The position numbers were made by a program, and so were the translations under genes. A stretch of 64,000 nucleotides of DNA from contig JACKDF010000007.1 of assembly GCA_020633655.1 (NCBI GenBank), forward strand, positions 348,083 through 412,082, read 5' to 3'. The DNA is from Deferribacteres bacterium. Its GTDB lineage: Bacteria; Zhuqueibacterota; Zhuqueibacteria; Zhuqueibacterales; Geothermadaptataceae. The first letter of the stretch is position 1, and every line of letters begins with the position of its first letter. Under the pieces are notes generated by a model. The model searched no databases. It was not told the origin of the DNA and saw only the letters and a list, made by a program, of their open reading frames with translations. Of this stretch, positions 61,772 through 64,000 are shown in pieces.

Positions 61772-62713
61772 GTGTTACAGCATCTGGACTTGTCTCGCAA
61801 TACCTATTATCGCTGGCGACAACGAGCCGCTCGCGGAGAGCTGGATGATAAACCAAGTTTTCAACTGAATCTGGAAGCGGCTTTACCGGAAGAAATCGAC
61901 GCGGTCATCCGCTATGCTCTGGAACATCCTGCGGACGGCTATCGACGCCTTGCCTGGATGATGATTGACGAAGATATTGCTTATCTTTCGCCAAGCAGTG
62001 TGTATCGAATTTTATCCGATAAAGACTTGCTTTATCGCTACAAACGAAGCCAACGCAGTTCTGGGCGATATGATTTTAAGCCTACTGCTGCGCACCAACA
62101 ATGGCATACAGACATCCTGTATCTGTGGGTGAAAAACCGCTGGTACTTCTTTGTCGGTATCCTTGATGCATTCAGCCGCTACATCGTGCATTGGGAACTT
62201 TTGGAGAGCATGTCCGGAGCCGATGTGCGTGCTGTCCTGCAGAGTGCTTTGAAAAAATATCCTGGCGTGCGTCCCCGTCTGGTTTCCGACAATGGCGTGC
62301 AATTCAAAGGTGATGATTTCAAAGCCTTGATCAAAGAATTCCAGCTCAAGGAAATCAAGATCAGAATAGCGCACCCGGAATCCAATGGTGCTATTGAACG
62401 ATTTCACCGTAGCCTGCGTGAAGAAGCGATTGGCGAAGATATACCGCAAAACAAATATGATGCAATCGATACAATCGCAAGCTGGGTTACATACTACAAT
62501 GAGCAACGTTTACATGCTGGTTTGCTCTACCTGAAACCGGTGAACTTTCTCAATGGCGAGCAGGATAAACTGCTTGCTATAAGAAGAAAGAAACTCATAA
62601 AGGCAGCCCGAATCAGACGTAACAAAAACCGGGAAAGCTATAGTGAACGCAATGACAAAGAGCAAATAAATGCGGGGGCTTTGCCCCCACACCCCCAGGA
62701 TTTATCGCTTTAG
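61772..62713 (+). CDS. IS3-family transposase OrfB (DDE integrase)
   Basis: 313 residues from an internal GTG. The frame is open from the slippery site at 61661, so the real product is the OrfAB fusion. HTH_21-like YRRLAWMMIDEDIAYLSPSSVYRIL precedes the rve core with DDE residues in HTDILYLWVKNRW, LVSDNGVQF and NGAIERFHRSLREE. It cuts and joins DNA at the IS ends. The C-terminal tail (NAGALPPHPQDLSL) runs into a GC-rich hairpin (62674-62688) and looks like read-through sequence. Confidence 0.92.
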   Translation: MLQHLDLSRNTYYRWRQRAARGELDDKPSFQLNLEAALPEEIDAVIRYALEHPADGYRRLAWMMIDEDIAYLSPSSVYRILSDKDLLYRYKRSQRSSGRYDFKPTAAHQQWHTDILYLWVKNRWYFFVGILDAFSRYIVHWELLESMSGADVRAVLQSALKKYPGVRPRLVSDNGVQFKGDDFKALIKEFQLKEIKIRIAHPESNGAIERFHRSLREEAIGEDIPQNKYDAIDTIASWVTYYNEQRLHAGLLYLKPVNFLNGEQDKLLAIRRKKLIKAARIRRNKNRESYSERNDKEQINAGALPPHPQDLSL

Positions 62714-62883
62714 GCGATACCGGCATATGAAAGGATGCCGGCTGGGGGATGAAACAGTGCCGTACATCGCACCTTCGGCGCTCGGGTTCCGTCCCCGGAT
62801 TGCCCTATCCTCCGAAGGTGATAAAAAATAATAAATCAATGAACTACATGTCAAGGTGCTAAGTTAAGAATGTACCATTTCGT

Positions 62884-63951
62884 GTGAGGCAGAACAATGT
62901 GTATATTGCTGATACTTCATTTGTGGGTCGGTTTATTATAAATGGAGTGAATCGAAAATATGAAGATGCAGCGGAGTCAACCCCTTATGAATCTAGGGAG
63001 GGTGGATATCAATTCCCGACAATGGACATCGATAATATTTTAATCGATGAAGAACAGATATTTAGTGAAACGCTTATACAGTCAAATAAAATGGATGAAC
63101 TTTTAAATGATCTTGTTCACCCTGATGGTACTGCTTTTGTTTTAAAACACCCTTTTAGTTCCATCGGAGGCTTAGATGAAATTGAAAATTGGGAAGAATT
63201 TGGTCATTTGATCAAAACTACTCAGCGATTTACTGCATTTGAGAAAATTCTCCATAAAAAATTTCCAAATTCTTTTGTAAATGTTTTGAAAAAATTAATT
63301 AGAGAAGAAGAACTCTTTCAGATTTTTAAAGATGGGGATAAAATTTATAGGGCTAGATCTTTCGAAAATGGAATGACAATCAATAATCAAAGTATGACTA
63401 GTCCTCCTGTTCAAAAAACAAAAAATAACCGTATGAGTCCTGCAGGTATCTCATTTTTTTATGGGGCATTTGACGAACAAACTGCTATTGCAGAGATAAG
63501 ACCCGCAATTGGGGACAAGATAGTAGTTGCAGAATTTAGTGTGTGCAACGATTTATTTGTCCTAGATCTTTCAGAAGATCTAGGAGCGGCTATAAGTATA
63601 TTTAGCGATAATTATTACTTCAACTTAGAAGAAAGTATAAAACCATTTTTAAAGCATTTCATTTCTGACATTGCAAAACCAATTCATTATTCGGATGCTG
63701 TGCTTGAATATTTACCAACTCAAGCTGTGACTGAATATTTTCGTTATCATTTATTTCCTGACGGATTAGCGAGAATTGATGGATTAATGTTTAAAAGCAG
63801 TTTAAGCCCTCAAGGGATCAATATAGTTATTTTTAAAGGGCCAGAAGTTTCCACACCAGTAGAAAATCATATGGGAGTATTTTTACAATATGAAGGATAT
63901 AAGAAGTACCTGGTAACAAAAGTGAATCATAGTTTCGAATTAATTGAATAA
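62884..63951 (+). CDS. RES-domain protein, 5'-truncated by the IS
   Basis: 355 residues from a GTG, but the frame is open back to the IS end at 62878, so the natural start is lost. YEDAAESTPYESREGGYQF near residues 25-45 is the HEPN/RES N-terminal pattern. The RES domain follows (IYRARSF near 152, SFFYGAFDEQTAIAEIRP near 190, VTEYFRYHLF near 280). RES enzymes of toxin type degrade NAD+ by phosphorolysis. The catalytic region looks whole, with Arg, Tyr and Glu in place. The zinc-ribbon start is missing and probably lies at 61161. No antitoxin gene is visible. Likely a pseudogene, unless read from an IS promoter. Confidence 0.8.
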   Translation: MRQNNVYIADTSFVGRFIINGVNRKYEDAAESTPYESREGGYQFPTMDIDNILIDEEQIFSETLIQSNKMDELLNDLVHPDGTAFVLKHPFSSIGGLDEIENWEEFGHLIKTTQRFTAFEKILHKKFPNSFVNVLKKLIREEELFQIFKDGDKIYRARSFENGMTINNQSMTSPPVQKTKNNRMSPAGISFFYGAFDEQTAIAEIRPAIGDKIVVAEFSVCNDLFVLDLSEDLGAAISIFSDNYYFNLEESIKPFLKHFISDIAKPIHYSDAVLEYLPTQAVTEYFRYHLFPDGLARIDGLMFKSSLSPQGINIVIFKGPEVSTPVENHMGVFLQYEGYKKYLVTKVNHSFELIE

Positions 63952-64000
63952 TCAGTCAATATACCTTTTGAGCGCTTCCAACACCATCGCTGGCTTCAGA

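Larger units (their letters stand above)
61281..62877 (+). mobile_element. IS3-family insertion sequence
   Basis: About 1.6 kb. Proposed ends TGGTAC (61281) and GTACCA (62872-62877) give a TG...CA element. Further matched blocks follow inward in the same order on both sides: TTAACTTA, GCACCTT and CATGTA, but with unequal spacing, so the repeats are imperfect. It encodes OrfA and a DDE OrfB in overlapping frames. No target duplication is visible (CTT on the left, TTT on the right), which hints at a later rearrangement. A 3' non-coding tail of about 160 bp carries hairpins. Confidence 0.75.

Overview
The window reads as a chromosomal segment of a Gram-negative, lipopolysaccharide-making bacterium of the FCB assemblage. 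A Calditrichota, KSB1 or Ignavibacteria-like lineage is my best guess, not a proof. The evidence is a C-terminal type IX secretion sorting domain (YPNPFNPTT type) on an LVIVD-repeat protein, lpxB and lpxK, an LpxL-type acyltransferase, DUF5916 and DUF4292 proteins, DUF4097 adhesin-like proteins behind an ECF sigma factor, and PreP and M16 peptidases. Base composition looks moderately AT-rich. I saw no tRNA, rRNA or CRISPR array.

Left part (1-12.2 kb, all minus strand): the start of a PTS EIIA-type gene, then YfhO-type membrane protein, GT4 and GT2 glycosyltransferases, a DUF4292 lipoprotein and a TPR lipoprotein. Next, behind one terminator, comes an operon of ECF sigma factor, zinc-finger/HEAT anti-sigma factor and two DUF4097 repeat proteins. 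Between 12.2 and 12.8 kb lies an AT-rich non-coding stretch with two perfect and two imperfect DnaA boxes, a candidate replication origin or DnaA-controlled region.

Middle (12.8-36 kb): DUF493, DUF819 transporter, FxsA, PreP peptidase, AAA/DUF4143 ATPase, a lipoprotein, the T9SS LVIVD protein, a catalytic/non-catalytic M16 pair, a DUF5916 outer-membrane protein, deoxynucleoside kinase, a PepSY/DUF4920 pair, a bacterial DA1-like lipoprotein (LIM zinc finger plus HExxH peptidase), PlsC, an orphan membrane-anchored TAXI protein and a MATE exporter. The intergenic spaces from 19.2 to 23.1 kb are full of palindromes and dispersed repeats.

Right part (36-61 kb, all plus strand): a lipid A operon (Gfo/Idh oxidoreductase, lpxB, DUF374 acyltransferase, lpxK) and an NtrC-type sigma-54 activator. 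It continues with an unusual signalling locus at 42-48 kb: a possible sigma-like protein, a zinc-finger protein, two DUF4388 proteins whose receiver domains carry Glu in place of the phosphorylated Asp, and GTPase-like domains without P-loops. Then come cystathionine beta-synthase, a PknK-like kinase, a cystathionine gamma-lyase/synthase, a peptidase MA protein and an LpxL-type acyltransferase. A teichoic-acid-like glycerol-phosphate polymer cluster follows (two cytidylyltransferases, three CDP-glycerol glycerophosphotransferase-like enzymes).

At the right end an IS3-family element with a programmed -1 frameshift sits between a zinc-ribbon fragment and a 5'-truncated RES-domain gene. This suggests IS-mediated disruption or rearrangement of a HEPN/RES-type toxin-like gene.
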